Below are positions 22,701 to 34,900 of a stretch of DNA of 62,000 nt, piece by piece. The translations under genes were made by a program, and so were the position numbers. Origin of the DNA: Acanthaster planci (taxonomy: Eukaryota > Echinodermata > Asteroidea > Valvatida > Acanthasteridae); NCBI RefSeq assembly GCF_001949145.1, contig NW_019091364.1:2069513-2131512 (forward strand), written 5' to 3'. The notes under the pieces are model-generated. The model was given only the letters and a program-made list of their open reading frames with translations, had not been told where the DNA came from and ran no database searches. Position 1 is the first letter of the stretch; the number at the start of each line of letters is the position of its first letter.

Positions 22701-25700
22701 AATTCGGGGCTCCATTAATTTTTCTTTCTTTTCCTGTTCACGACTCCAATAAATTTTTGCTTTGATATTTTTCACTCACCAGAATACTTGATGTACGTTG
22801 ATTCCTGGATGGGGGTTTTACTACCCAAAGTCAAACCTTTCCTCTATGCCAACGGTGGACCCATTATAACAGTGCAGGTAGGCATGACAACCTTCTGGAA
22901 ACTGTCAATAGAGAAAGCAAAATTTCAGCTTGATTTTGGAGGATTCGGGTGGACAAATTCTACTTCATTTTCTTCAATCTTGGCCTTAAATTTTTGGATC
23001 AGTTTTGTATTTTTGCATTTTTATCTTTGAGTCAAAAGAAAATATTGTCAAATTATTATTTTCCTTTAAGTTGAAATGATGTTTTAAAGGGGGCAAAGAT
23101 TCCAAGCTACTAATGTGAAGATTCTTTTTCACTTCAAAAATTAAGTGGAACAAAATTGCAGGAAACTGTTGAGATTTTTAGACAAACATTTAAAAATAAA
23201 CAAACAGTCACTTAGAGTAACTCGGAATTCACTCATTTATCATCTGCTAGATTGAGAATGAGTACGGCAGCTACCCAGCCTGCGACCACAAGTACATCCG
23301 CCACCTGCTCAAACTCTTCAAATCTCACCTCGGGGAGGATGTCGTGTACTTCTCAACTGATGGGCCGTCGAAAGGCATGCTTGAGTGTGGCACCCTACAG
23401 GGAATATATACAACTGTTGATTTCGGACCAGGTATGTGATAAATTTGTGAAAGCAAATTTAAAAACAACGTGGATCTTAAGAGAAACTTTATCTTCCGAA
23501 GTATTGTCTCCCGCATGTTAGGTGTTCCACATTAATAATCATGCATTCACAATGACATTAGCCTGCATCATCTTAATTTTGCTAGTCTCCAGCATATTGC
23601 CTCAACTTTCAAACATCAAGCCTTATGTAAAAAAATAGTTGTAGGGCTCTACTTTCCACAATCCTGCACAATCCGCCCAAATCTTGAAGCGGATTTCTTA
23701 GAATGGGGAAATTCAGAGCTGTAATAATCTGTTTCCCCCACTTTTACCTCATCAGGGGGCAATGCAAGCAGATACTTTGAAGTACAGCAGCTGTTTGAGC
23801 CTCAAGGTCCTCTGGTAAGTCGGGTGAATTTTAATCATCAAGCAGCGGCTCGATGGCGAAACCTTTTAACACTGGAAGAACCACCGGGCCCAATTTCACA
23901 GCACGGCTAAGCAAGCATCAGGCCGTGAATACTGCATTATTATGGAGAGTTTTAGCTACCAAAATTTTGTGGGGTCTAATCTTGCCTGATCTGTTTGGTC
24001 GGCATATTCAGGTGAACTCCGAGTACTACACCGGTTGGCTTGACCACTGGGGGCAACGCCACCAAAGCAAGGCACCTACTGAGATTGTCAATTACCTTGA
24101 CGATATCCTGCAACTTGGAGCTAACGTCAACATGTAAGCTTCATCGTAACTCCCAGGATTTGGGGGGGTTTTGCTGTAAACCTTCCGAATTCAGTGGTCT
24201 GGGAAGGTTATACATTGGCTCTCGTTGTACCAAAGTTGCAAGAACCAATTGTTAAAAGAGAGTAAAGAAATGACGAAAAACACAAGAATTACGGAATACG
24301 GGTTCTCACAATTTGTTCTTTAAAGCAATATGTTATTTATAATAAGAGTTGACTGTAATTAGTATTCTGAGGACAGACATCAATGGCCATTCACCCAAGT
24401 TCCTGAATTCTTTCTAGCCCCTCCAATCCAGTGTGAAGCTGAAACGTCCGTCAACCCAAATGAATGAAACAAACAACTTTCAGGCAAAGTCATCTAATTC
24501 TCTCATTTGAAGTGAATCCTGAACAGCATTCAAGAAGTAGCCTTTAATCCCCTTCATGGCGGGATCATTTTGACCGCGACTGCTGGGCTGTGGTATGCCC
24601 TGAATGGAGGGCTTTGTCCAGCAGCAGGCCCCCATTAAACCAGCAGCTGCATGGTGAATAGACTGTATGTGTGGTATGCACTAATCCTCACACAACGGCG
24701 CGGTAGTAGCAGTCCTCCGTAGCGAAGGGGTTAACAAGTATTTCCCCAGAGTTCTGAAGTTGTGGAAATTGTCTGACCTTTTTTAACAGTTCATCTCGTT
24801 TTCTTTCAAAAAACTAACCCCCGGCTGCCAACCACTTTATCTAGCTCTCAGACTCGCGCTGTGCAGTAAAATGTTTATATTTAATAGAGAAATCTCAGAG
24901 AGCATTTTGTCAAACTCCTTCCATAAAGTCTAGCTTCACTAATGATAATTATGTATCCATCATCTTCCCATTCCTTCTTCAGGTACATGTTTGAAGGAGG
25001 GACCAACTTTGCTTTCTGGAACGGTGCCAACGGAAACGAGCTCGCTTACTCCCCACAACCGACGAGCTACGATTATGACGCTCCACTGACCGAAGCGGGC
25101 GACCCAAACGAAAAATACCTTGCCATCAGGACACTCATTGGAAAAGTAAGTAGTCACAACTTTGACACTGTAACTCGTAGACCCAACAAGTTCTCATTTA
25201 TAAATACAGTCGCACTGGATTTAAAGTCGATTGTGGGTATCCTTTGACTTTCCTTGAGGTGTTTTAAGATCAGCCACACCCTTCCGGTAAATTTCTGGAT
25301 AATTTGTTGGAAATTTGAGAGGAAGTGAAGAAGATGGAACACTCTCCATTACTTAATGTGGTGCTTGTTCCCTGTTGAAAGTTTTTTATTTTGCACGCAG
25401 TAGACAGTTGTAGAGGAAAGAGAATCGCTTTGGGACTTAGGGTTGGATTTGTGCTGCGCTAGCAAACCTCTCTGATGTGGTCACTCTGTTAATTTAGAAG
25501 TTAAAGACAATTCGCAGAGCTGGCAGAATCCCACAACTATCGAAATGGTCCATTTTTTTTCAGTACAAAAAACTTCCCCCTGGCAATATCCCACCTGCGA
25601 CACCAAAGTACGCTTACGGCAAAACGGAAATGAGCCGCATTGCAACGCTCTACGAGGCGTTGAGCACAATATCCCCCTCTGATCCAATCAGCTCGGACTA

Positions 25701-28700
25701 TCCAATCAGCATGGAGGATATACAACAGGTAGGTGATGATTACCCCCCCCCGTGATCCCCATTGTCTCTATACAAGTCCGCTCGCTCGTTTGCCTTCTGC
25801 CCCACGCCTTCCAAAGCCCCCTCCAACAAAAAAACCTACTTAGGTTACCAACTTGGCCCTTTGGTTGCACTGCGAGCTAGTGTGAGCTCCCAATCTCCAT
25901 CAAAACATTCCATTTCCCCATCTAAAAAAAGTCACAAAAGCCTCCACCAAAGTCTCCTAAAATTCCAAACATTTCTCCAAAGATGCCTGAAAGCCACATC
26001 TTGAAAAATCGATAATTTCCAAACATTCTTGCAACTCCAAATTTCCAGTCAAGAAATGTAGCTGTGGGTGACAGTTTTAACAAATCAAGTTTGGCTTTCC
26101 AACTGCACTTCAGTCATTGAGATGTGTGGCACCCGTTTTGTAGCCTTTCCATTTTCTCAGCGGTTACAATGATGTTTCCTCGTTGGACATGCAGGATTTT
26201 GGGTTTGTATTGTATAGAACCCAACTTCAGGCCAACTACACACTTCCCACAGCCCTGACGATCACTGGCATTCGAGACCGTGGATACGTTCTGGTAGATA
26301 AGGTATGAACTCCAGCAACATGATTTAGAAGGAAAAACAGTCAGTTAAACTTTGAAGTGAAACACTAATCTTGGCTTAACAGGAAGTGAAGGGAACTGTC
26401 TTCATCACATTTTTGTTCTGAAATCTGTCTTAAAGTATGCACCTCATTGGTACTTTTTTGTAAAATCTGATCAAAGCCTTGTTTTGCTCTTTAGTTTGCA
26501 TCCTATCTTCTTTTAAAAAGAACTACGAATTTTTTTCCAGTTTCATGCCTCTCGTTGTTGCATTGACGCTTTATGTAAATGCACAGAAGCCATTGATGCT
26601 TGTGGGGAGTCAGGTTGGCGTGGTGGTTCTTTCCTCGCCTTTCACCCCTGCGGTCCGGGTTCGAATCCCAGCCCGGTCCAGCCCTGACTCCATGGGTTTT
26701 ACCCAGAATATTCCTCTGGGGTTTTCCTCCCACCTCTAAAACTGTCACTGCTTCTCATTATCTCCTCTCTGCAGGTTTCTTCAGGCTTGCGAGCTACTGT
26801 GCCTAGGACACTTTTGAAGAATCCTTGGTGTCATTACCAGAAATGATTAACCATTAATAATGATGCAGATGGCTCACGTGTGGTTTCTGTGCTAACTGAT
26901 AACCATTTTTACTTGTGACCAGAATCCTATTGGAATTCTCAAGCGTAACACTCAAGTCACCCTCAACATGACTGGTTACATCAACTCAACACTGGATATT
27001 TTAGTGGAAAACATGGGTCGGCTGAACTACGGCTGCTGCATAAATGATTCCAAGGTAACTGACAGAACTTTGAGTCAGGGAGATATAAATCTCAGTACAG
27101 GTTTTTTGTATGGTGCCGACTGAACTTGGTAAGGACTGTCAGCTCAGTGTGTCTAGGAATTTAACTTCTAAGAAAACATTAAAAACTAACCCAAACACAT
27201 GATTCCCTCTGAACTTGCAAGACAAGTTATTTTCCCATGTCTCCAAACTTGGAATGTTCCTGTTCATTTCAGAACATTTTTTTGGAACTGAACAGTTTTC
27301 TACACGGAACTGTCCACAGCAGGGCTGTTCCAATGTTTACTGGATTGGGACATATGGTTGTGCAGCATGGAAACACTTGTTGTTCCGAGTCAGTTCTCTA
27401 TCATTGCTTAGAACCAGCCATCTTTGTGGCACTGTCTAAACAGGGCCCAGTTTCATGGCGCTGCTTACCACAAGCGGAAAATCGGCGCTTACCATAGCAG
27501 AAAACTTCTGTGCTTACAGCGAATGTATTTCACGGTTCAGCAAGGAATTTTGGCTTGCGTGCATGCATACATCCCGTAACTAAGGATTCCTTGCTTATAA
27601 GGTGAGCACAGAATTTCTCTGCTAGCGCGGTTAGCACAGAATGGAGATCGTAAGTGCGGAATTCTCCGGTAAGCAGGACCATGAAATTGGGCCCTCATGA
27701 TAGAATGATGTCATCTGTAGAGTTTACCTCTGGACTCCCAAGTTGGTGATTGAATATGTAAGGTTGAAACCTATTTTAGTGCATTTAGCAAATATGGGCT
27801 TCCATTGCAGGTTTGTAACACCCCTTGATATTTTACTCACAGGGCATCATTAGCAATGTAACCCTGGGCGGTGTTGTCCTGAAATCCTGGCAGATCTACT
27901 CTTTAGACCTCAGTAAGGCACAGCCATCTTCCCTGAAGCTGGTCCCCGAGACCCGCCCAACCAGTCTGGAAGACCTGCCCTCTGGACCGTTGCAGATACC
28001 TTCCTTCTTCATCGGCACCCTTCCAAGCGGTCCGGCGGGTGGACCTCAAGACACCTTCTTAAAGCTGACGGGTTGGTCCAAGGTGAGTCCTCAAACCAAA
28101 CCAAACCCTTCCCAGATCCTTCAGAATCCACTACGGAGGTTTTTAGAGGAATTTGCAGGATTTAGGAAGGTTGAGCTCAGCCACTGTAACTGGAACGGAC
28201 CTGATGCCCTTGAAAGTTATTGATGGAGGGAAACTGTACCATGGGCCTGGCACGCAGTATTTGAATTGGAAGAATTCAGGACGATTTAACGATAATCTAT
28301 AACAAATTTTCGACAGTACTCCATGACAAGTGGTTGGGCACAATCTTTTGCTTTCCAAAAGAGCCGTTCTGCGGGGAAGAATTCTTCTTAAACTTGCATC
28401 CAGTAAGAAAGGGACTTTTGACTCTAGCCACTCAGAAAAAGAAACAATAATCCACAGATCACTTACAGAGAACCAGGCAGAAGAAATAATATTCACTTTT
28501 TTTTATTTTTATGTACATTGGACTTACTGTCCAGATTAATTTTGTGACCGTTTTTCAGGGCCAGGCTTTCATCAACGGGTTCAACCTGGGTCGCTACTGG
28601 CCGGCCGAAGGCCCACAGATGACCCTCTATGTGCCGGCCGTCGTTCTCAATGCAACGACAAACACCCTGATACTCTTTGAGACAGAACACTCCCCCTGCA

Positions 28701-29125
28701 AAGCGTCCAATCCCTTTTCCGTATGCGTGGTGGAATTTGTCGATAAGCCTATTCTCAACTCGACCATTCCACCTGTGGAAGAAACGGAAGAGGTGGACGG
28801 CTCGCTGGATCTTGGTGTGCTTGAAGAATATGAATGGGAAAATATGGCCGTGTTAGCATCGAGTTCAGCCGAGAGGGATACCGATTATCAGGAGTACGAA
28901 GTTGACCGGATGGATGAGCCCCTGTATGTGGTAGATGGGATACCAGACCCCGTCGAAAGACCAGACTCTTCAGCAGCAGCAGCTCCGGATGTTGAGGATA
29001 ATGCCAAAAGTGATGGGAAGGAGGACAGTTGCTGGCTTGACGTCGTGAAAACTGCCGCCCGGTTTGTGGCCGAGGTCTTGTGTTTCTTCACCAGTATACC
29101 TGTACTAGTCTGGGGGTATTTGTAG
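19731..29125 (+). CDS. GLB1: Lysosomal-type beta-galactosidase (GH35), complete, 14 exons
   Basis: Exons: 19731-19796, 20712-20881, 21633-21783, 22598-22658, 22783-22877, 23251-23431, 23756-23814, 24012-24133, 24983-25145, 25564-25728, 26195-26302, 26923-27054, 27843-28082 and 28559-29125. All phases agree and give 759 residues (human GLB1 is 677). Exon 1 encodes a hydrophobic signal peptide, [22 protein letters not shown]35 landmarks: [19 protein letters not shown], acid/base Glu185 in IENEYGSY, nucleophile Glu265 in [13 protein letters not shown], the Tyr/Asn segment [14 protein letters not shown], the later [11 protein letters not shown], and [10 protein letters not shown] in the C-terminal beta domain. 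The enzyme removes terminal beta-galactose from gangliosides and glycans in the lysosome; this is family knowledge. Oddity: after the conserved core there are about 100 extra residues, strongly acidic, ending in a hydrophobic stretch. GLB1L is an alternative orthology call. Confidence 0.93.
21213..21460. mobile_element. MITE, family C, in galactosidase intron 2
   Basis: The ends are inverted repeats of about 40 bp: the left begins TGGGTCATTCCATGAGGTTG and the right ends CATGGAATGACCCA. Both arms include GTGACGGTGTCC or its complement. No coding sequence lies inside. The interior, with AGTAGGTCATTTACTCTGTA, matches sequence near 50900-50960 in the other orientation. Confidence 0.8.
22147..22387. 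mobile_element. MITE, family D, in galactosidase intron 3
   Basis: Inverted ends GGGTAATTCCAGCAATT and AAATTTCTGGAATTACCC, followed inward by complementary GGGGTCCA / TGGACCCC and GTGTCCCTGTCACATCTGAC / GTCAGATGTAACAGGGACAC. It is about 240 bp long and non-coding. The 116-residue open frame across it is not a gene. Confidence 0.8.
26605..26870 (+). mobile_element. tRNA-derived SINE in galactosidase intron 11
   Basis: An RNA polymerase III promoter is visible: an A-box-like TTGGCGTGGTGG near 26617 and a perfect B box GGTTCGAATCC near 26658. The head is followed by an unrelated body with TTTTCCTCCCACCTCTAAAA. Tail and target-site duplication are not clear. The head does not look like a complete functional tRNA gene. 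Confidence 0.7.
27443..27694. mobile_element. Palindromic MITE, family A, in galactosidase intron 12
   Basis: It begins GGGCCCAGTTTCATGGCGCT and ends CATGAAATTGGGCCC. The interior is a degenerate palindrome of GCTTAC and AGCACAGAA words. Related copies are at 29572-29822 and 59042-59285. Confidence 0.85.
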
Positions 29126-29571
29126 TCGGCGTTGGTGTAGTCTGCTTTGTCTAGGTCTCGGGCTTTGCCTAATTTCTCCCCTCTACTCACAACTTAAGAG
29201 TCTTGAACTCATTAAGAAGTCAAATATTGCCATCGAAACATAGAAATACATGCCGCAGAGCCACATGTTGAAGTATTGCTCTTTAATTTGAACACTTCAG
29301 GCCTACGATCAGGGATCGGTTTAAGAGACCGTGCCCGAGACGGAGACAGAGCCAACTGTGGCAATTCTGCCTGTATCTCCTCTGTACTTTTTCATGCGTA
29401 TGTATTTTTGTTCTTCTTTGGTCAACAATTCACACTCGGACAATGTTTCATGTATGCTATTATCACAATTCTCAGAAGTAAAGCAGAAAACGTTATTCGA
29501 CTATTAAGTACTTTCAAAGGAAAATCAATTGAGAAGCAGCGAATAAATATGTAAATCAGCGCATGACATCT

Positions 29572-29822
29572 GGGCCCAATTTCATGGCACAACTTACCGC
29601 AGAATTCCGCGCTTACGATTTTCATTCTACGCTAATCGTGCTAGCGGAAAAATTCTACGCTAACCTTTTACGCACAGAATTCTTAGTTACAGGATGTACG
29701 CATGCGCACAAGCCAAAATTCCTTGCTAACATGTGAAATACGTTCGCCGTAAGCACAGAATTGTCTGCTTTGGTAAGTGCTGATTTTTCGCCTGTGGTAA
29801 GCAGCACCTTGAAGTTGGGCCC
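29572..29822. mobile_element. Palindromic MITE, family A, in the galactosidase 3' UTR
   Basis: Inverted ends GGGCCCAATTTCATGGCAC and CTTGAAGTTGGGCCC, with the same GCTTAC / CACAGAATT interior as the copy at 27443. If the polyadenylation signal at 30599 is used, the element is transcribed in the mRNA and can fold into a long hairpin. Confidence 0.85.
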
Positions 29823-30598
29823 TGGTAACATGTTTTTCGCCAAAGAGATGCTGTAAAAGTTGGTTTGTTTGCCTGCTTAAAAGAAAACCGGAAGTGAACA
29901 TGTCTAGTGCCCAGTAGTCAACCAGGTATAGCTTAACCCAGGTGTCATGGTGCCTTTTGGACGCCCTGTCCTGAATCTGGACACTTAATGTCATTGGAGG
30001 AGAAACAAAAATGGACATTTGGTTTTTAATTTGGTTTAAACAAATATGGAGAAGTTCTTGGCCGATCCTTGCTTTCATTTCCAATTTTGCAGTTTATAGA
30101 TAAACGCACGAACCCTGAAAGTAAAGGAATACAATATGGCTGCTTCTTGCTGAATCAAAATTGACACACGTGGATTCAATGTAGGTGTACCCACGTTGTG
30201 ATTCCTGAACAGAAAGGCTGAAAAGTGAAACATGTTCTGTGACAAGGAAACCATTGTTCATTTGTGTTTTCACAACAGTTTCTATCGTTCATGGATCTTC
30301 TGTACTTTGACAAATGTTAGATAAGGCTTACATTTATGTGATTGCTTTTACTTTAATGTGCAGCTTTTTAGAACTATTAGTATATATTTTATTCAGAAGA
30401 AAATCCTGAGAGACATTTTCTATTATGGGGTGATTGTTTTTTTATATATTGTAAACAATTCAAAATCACTGATAAGTATTGGAATATGTCTTGTGAATCA
30501 GTACTGATTGTTCCATATTTATGTCATCGTTTTCTGATGTGAATGTAATTTTAATATTTTTTATATAATTGTATGTAATGCTTTACTAAATTCTTCAG

Positions 30599-30604
30599 AA
30601 TAAA
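30599..30604 (+). promoter_or_regulatory. Polyadenylation signal (AATAAA) of the galactosidase gene
   Basis: The sequence TTCAGAATAAACTG lies 1.47 kb past the stop in very AT-rich sequence. An upstream AATAAA near 29541 is an alternative that would give a much shorter 3' UTR. Confidence 0.45.
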
Positions 30605-30865
30605 CTGAAAATTATAAGTATGACCGAGTGCATCTTGTTACAATGCATTTGAACTTTTGAATAATTGTGCATTCCGTTTGGAATTCTGTTTGCACAAACT
30701 CGTCTATTTTATTGGAAGTTGGAATAATTGGGAATTCGTTACTTTTTAACTGATGAAAGGTAAAGCTGTCAAATTTGTAAAGAAAATAAGATTTGGGTAA
30801 TAAAAAAAAAGAAATGAAGATGGTTTCTGTGAACTCGCTCGCTCGTCCGTCATCCCCCCCATAAA

Positions 30866-30944
30866 CAGTGGCGTAACTATAGGGGGCGTAACCAACGGGC
30901 CGCGTGCCCCATACTTGCGACTGCCAATAAATGTCCGTATTTGG

Positions 30945-30970
<26 letters not shown>
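30866..30970. mobile_element. Possible transposon end plus poly-T tract
   Basis: CAGTGGCGTAACTA followed by a G run resembles a terminal sequence shared by hAT-like elements in many invertebrates; about 60 bases later come 26 consecutive T. No second terminus was found, so the element may be truncated, or the T run may be an inverted retroposon tail. Confidence 0.35.
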
Positions 30971-30975
<5 letters not shown>

Positions 30976-31806
30976 AGGTTTCCCGGCCATTTTGGGAATG
31001 ATGTGTAAATGAATTTGTAATGGCAGCATTCGTTTTCGAGCGAAATTGAATGAACATTCAGATCCCCGTTTCGATGAAATTAAATGAAACATTTTCGATT
31101 AAATGAAACGTAATGCACATTCATTTATTTCAAGGATGCAAAACGAAGTCTTGCGAAAATGAAACCAGGTCACTTGAGTCGTTTTCAAAATCCACGCCAA
31201 ATTGAATTTTTAGTTGACGGCTTAAACAGCACATTAATTTTTCAAAATTGGTTGGGAGAACCTATATTCGGCTTCGATTTTTTGTCCACTGACTTTAATT
31301 GACCTTATTTCTATAATCTGTCCAGATTTTCACGGGTTCACGATGGTAACATCTATGCCCAGATTAACCTTTATTTTCTTACCCTTGTTTAAAAATGAGA
31401 ACTTGAACTTCGTCCACACATGGTTGTGTCAACGTCGCTGACCCGTAGTTCGTTCAGTCGGCTGTAAAGTACATGTTGATGTACAATGTACATGTACATG
31501 TACGCCACGTGCACACTGGACTCGGCCGGCCCGACGCACGGCGGGTGCTGGTGTCGGGATAAAAACGACTGACGCCAAATGAGTACAGTGGGACGAAAAG
31601 TGCTCTACCTTGCGTGTGACTAACTATGCGTACATGCATGTACCTGCAGAGGGGAACGGTAGCCCTCTATTCCTTGCTCTGTGCTGTAAACATGCGCACA
31701 CTTTTCCTATCATTACACGCAGCTTTATGATCTCGTTAACCTGTCGCTCGGCCGGGTGAAAGGTCTGTACTTCTTCGATTTCGCTCACTAGTGTCGCATA
31801 CCGACC

Positions 31807-33535
31807 ATGGCGTCGACGAGACTGAGAAGCCTGTCCCACCATCCAGACGACTACGCCAAGTCTTTCAGTGCCTACATGGCCGTCTCTGATAAATTCGACA
31901 GTTATGCGACCTGGGGAGATAACGTGTTCGGGAAGGCAGTCACCTCCAAAATCACGGTCATGCTGGGTGAGCAAGAAGAGTTACGAATCCTGGGCATTGG
32001 AAGCGGATCGGGTAGGTACGATGATATGCGATAAGTATACGTTTTAGTCAGCAGTTGCTAAACTACGAGCAAGTACCCCCACTCCTTAGTGCAAAGATCC
32101 ACCCCCCGGCGTAACTGCAGATGCCTTTCCCCGGGTGCACACCCCCCCTTGAAATCTGTGAATAATCTCCGTTGAAATGCATCTGCAGCGTGTTTTCTTG
32201 TGGTGCCCCCTTGAAAAGAAATTGTCCATCCCCGGGTGCCCCCATACACTTGTTCTAATATGCTACCGCGCCCCTCCCCTCCATTTCAAACTTTGAAACG
32301 CACATAACCTACTTGTGCACCCCCTGATGCCCCGCCTAGAAATTCCAACCAAGTAAGGCCACTCTCAAGTATCAGTATAATTATTCACCACCTGATTTTC
32401 AGCACACAAAACTGGGACTAACAAAAAATCGAATTCAATTCCTTCATGTCATTATAAGATACACGAAGTGCAACATTTAAGTATTTCAAACTCTTTGCTC
32501 TCAGGTGAGTTGGACGTGAAGATGCTCACCAAACTACTGCTTCGCTTTCCACTCATCAACAACCGTGTAGTTGAGCCCGCAGGGTTCATGATTGCCAAAT
32601 ACAAGGCTCTGGTGGAAAGCAAGGCTCACGAGCTACAAGGTGTTCGATGTGACTGGCGACAGCAGACGATGCAACAGTACGCCAAGGAGGCGGGAGATTC
32701 GACCAAGTTCCATTTCATCCACGCGTGCCAGTCTTGTACTACGTGGAAGATTTGGAAAGCTCGCTGATGTTCCTGTTCGACTGTTTGGATCCTGGCGGAG
32801 TCCTCCTAATGACCACCCTGACAGGTATTTTCATGCACTTTGAGATCAATAAAGCAGTTTTTGGAGAAGATAAATGTGAGTTTCTTTATTTTCCTGGGGC
32901 GCAAGTTTATTTCAGAATGGCAAGAAAGCTTCAGAAGCATAAGTGAACGACGTGGACTTAACACAGCCCAAGGTAGTTTTTGTTCCACTGGCAGTATGCT
33001 GCATTTGAGACTATTTCTCGATTCCTACGTAGTTGACGGAGCCAGTTCGAGGAATCGGGGTCTGACGTGCAAAATCTGTCCTATCGATCTTGGAAACTTA
33101 TTTTTTACTGTTAATACAATACTTCGTTAACGTTGTTGTCATGAAAGAAAATGTCAAATATTATACCTAATTGTCTGTGTAGATAGTTGTGGCGTGTTGC
33201 GGTTGTGGAATCACTTTCCACGTTTCCAGGACAACCTGCTCAAATTGATCAGCACGACCCACCTGCTCGAATACCTGGACGGTCGAGGCATCGCGTACAC
33301 GGAGCACTGCCAGCCGTCGCGAGTCGACGTCACCGAGTGCTTCGACGAAACGTCGGAGAAGGGCGGCCGTGTGCTGGACGCTCTCCTTCACATCCTGAGG
33401 TTCAGAGAGACGGCCTCGTTTGAGCTGCAGGCGGAGGTCATGAATTGTCTGGCCAGTTGCTCCGAGAAGAGCGGGAGCCGGGTCTTCTTAACCAATGACT
33501 GGGATGCAGTCGTTGCGAGCAAGCCAGCCGAGTAG
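31807..33535 (+). pseudogene. HNMT-like methyltransferase, copy 1, with one-base frameshift
   Basis: Exons 31807-32011, 32505-32824 and 33183-33535 match copy 2 downstream in order, phase and length (exon 3 is 353 bases in both). Exon 1 starts MASTRLRSLSHHPDDYAKSF and contains the SAM-binding motif I, ELRILGIGSGSG. Exon 2 contains RVVEPA and the family stretch FHFIHAC. Around 32727-32740 one base is missing relative to copy 2 (TGCCAGTCTTGTACTACG against TGCCAATGTCTTTACTACG). The frame then shifts and would stop at 32765, although the rest of the exon (LYYVEDLESSL onward) is intact in the next frame. HNMT methylates the imidazole ring of histamine with SAM in the cytosol; that is family knowledge and the substrate here is not proven. 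The lesion may be a young pseudogene, an allele, or an assembly error. Confidence 0.8.
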
Positions 33536-33648
33536 CCTTGTATAATGTAATGGCATTGTCACGTTCCGTTCATCCCCAATTTCATTAGATACATTTGGAA
33601 ACAATAACCCAAAGAATGCCAAACAAGGCTTATTATTTTCTCGAAGGG

Positions 33649-33654
33649 AATAAA
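33649..33654 (+). promoter_or_regulatory. Polyadenylation signal (AATAAA) after HNMT-like copy 1
   Basis: GGGAATAAAATC lies about 115 bases past the stop codon. It is the first canonical signal and suggests that the copy is or was transcribed as its own unit. Confidence 0.5.
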
Positions 33655-34588
33655 ATCAAATAGAGAGAATTTATGGGAACCTTAAAATAATTATTTACAT
33701 GGTGGTGCGAGTTGTGTGTTACAATGTTGATGATGTTTCTGTTTACATGCATTTGCATTATTTCAAAATTCATTTTAATTTTCTGATTTTGGAAACTCGA
33801 AGCTCCCCTTATAAGCTGCATACGGACTGACAGTTACCAACAGTATTTGTGTGGATGTATATAGACCCACCCAACTTCAAAAAGACCCGTCCACAATGTT
33901 CCAGTCAGGGGCGATTGAAAGCGCCTTGCGTATACGTTCGGGTGCGTTTACACGGGGTGTGTTTCACTTTCACGGACACAAAAAATTGCCTCCATTAAAG
34001 CCTGGTTGCCATACGGTCGTTTGTTACTTAGACGGTCTGTAAGAGGTCCAACGCAGACGTCAAATGGAACAAAATGGCGTCTGAAACTCGGAAAATGTCC
34101 CTTCAAAATGCTTTCGTTAGGTGGAAATGTCACCTCTTGAAGCCAAACTGATTCTCAAGTTTGATGTAATTTGTGAATGGTCAGCTATTTTGTTTACGAT
34201 TGGGGCTGCACACAATGAGTGGTACAAAGCGAGAGAAACATCGTTGTACGCCCGTCATGCCAGTGTGCGTGTTCGTATAGGCCTACTCAGCGACTTGACG
34301 CAGACAGTCGGGCTCAACTTTGCCGATCCGTCTGGGCCCATTTGCGTTATCGGCGATACCTCTGTTTGGCATGTTTCCATTTATCTGCGTTGCAGTTTGC
34401 GTCTTGATTGCGCTGCGCTCTGCGTTTCCTCACGTCGATATGGAACCCAGGCTTTATATAACACACGTGTGCGTTGCGTTCGGCCGTCAAAATCGCCCCA
34501 GGAGCGATTTGACAGATACGCAACGCTTGGCGCAAGTGTTGACGCGCATTATGAAAAAGCGCCTTAAGAGTGCGTAGGCCTACACAAT

Positions 34589-34900
34589 GGGCGCTTTCGA
34601 TTAGCTTACACGTGCAAGTTAAACTTACACGAGAGCATTCGTTTAGCCATCACGTGATCCTCGTGCCTGCCCTGGTGTCAGCCACCACTACCCTGGCTAG
34701 CGAGCAGCTCCTGGAGGCTGCCCGAGTGTAATGACGTCACGGATAGACTGTTCGAGCATAGACATGATGGAACTGGCGGGGACTTGACCTTCTTCCCAGA
34801 ATGCCTTAGCAAATACGCTGCAACGTTCGATTAGCCTCATTTTGAGGCTTCCCTTGCGTGTAACACTGGTGTATTCAGGGAAATTAATCGAACGCACCCT
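34589..34900. mobile_element. Possible MITE with GGGYGCKTTCGATTAR ends
   Basis: The left end GGGCGCTTTCGATTAGCT and the right end, read in reverse complement as AGGGTGCGTTCGATTAATTT, are similar inverted termini about 310 bp apart. An internal ACGTTCGATTAGCCTC and GCATTCGTTTAGCC repeat the same word. Non-coding. Confidence 0.5.

Larger units (their letters stand above)
29126..31806. other. Galactosidase 3' UTR and spacer before the first HNMT-like gene
   Basis: The first 1.5 kb is probably 3' UTR, with a family A MITE inside. Beyond it, 30866-30887 holds CAGTGGCGTAACTATAGGGG, which resembles a hAT-type transposon end, and 30945-30970 is an uninterrupted run of 26 T. From 31000 to 31800 I see no gene or clear repeat; this part should contain the HNMT-like promoter. 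Confidence 0.5.

Noticed and set aside
26605-26680. A tRNA gene
   Set aside because: A and B boxes are present but no complete acceptor stem or cloverleaf could be drawn; it fits a tRNA-derived SINE head.
34121-34567. 148-residue + strand open frame
   Set aside because: Lies inside a degraded inverted-repeat region, shows no recognisable family and has no exon partners.
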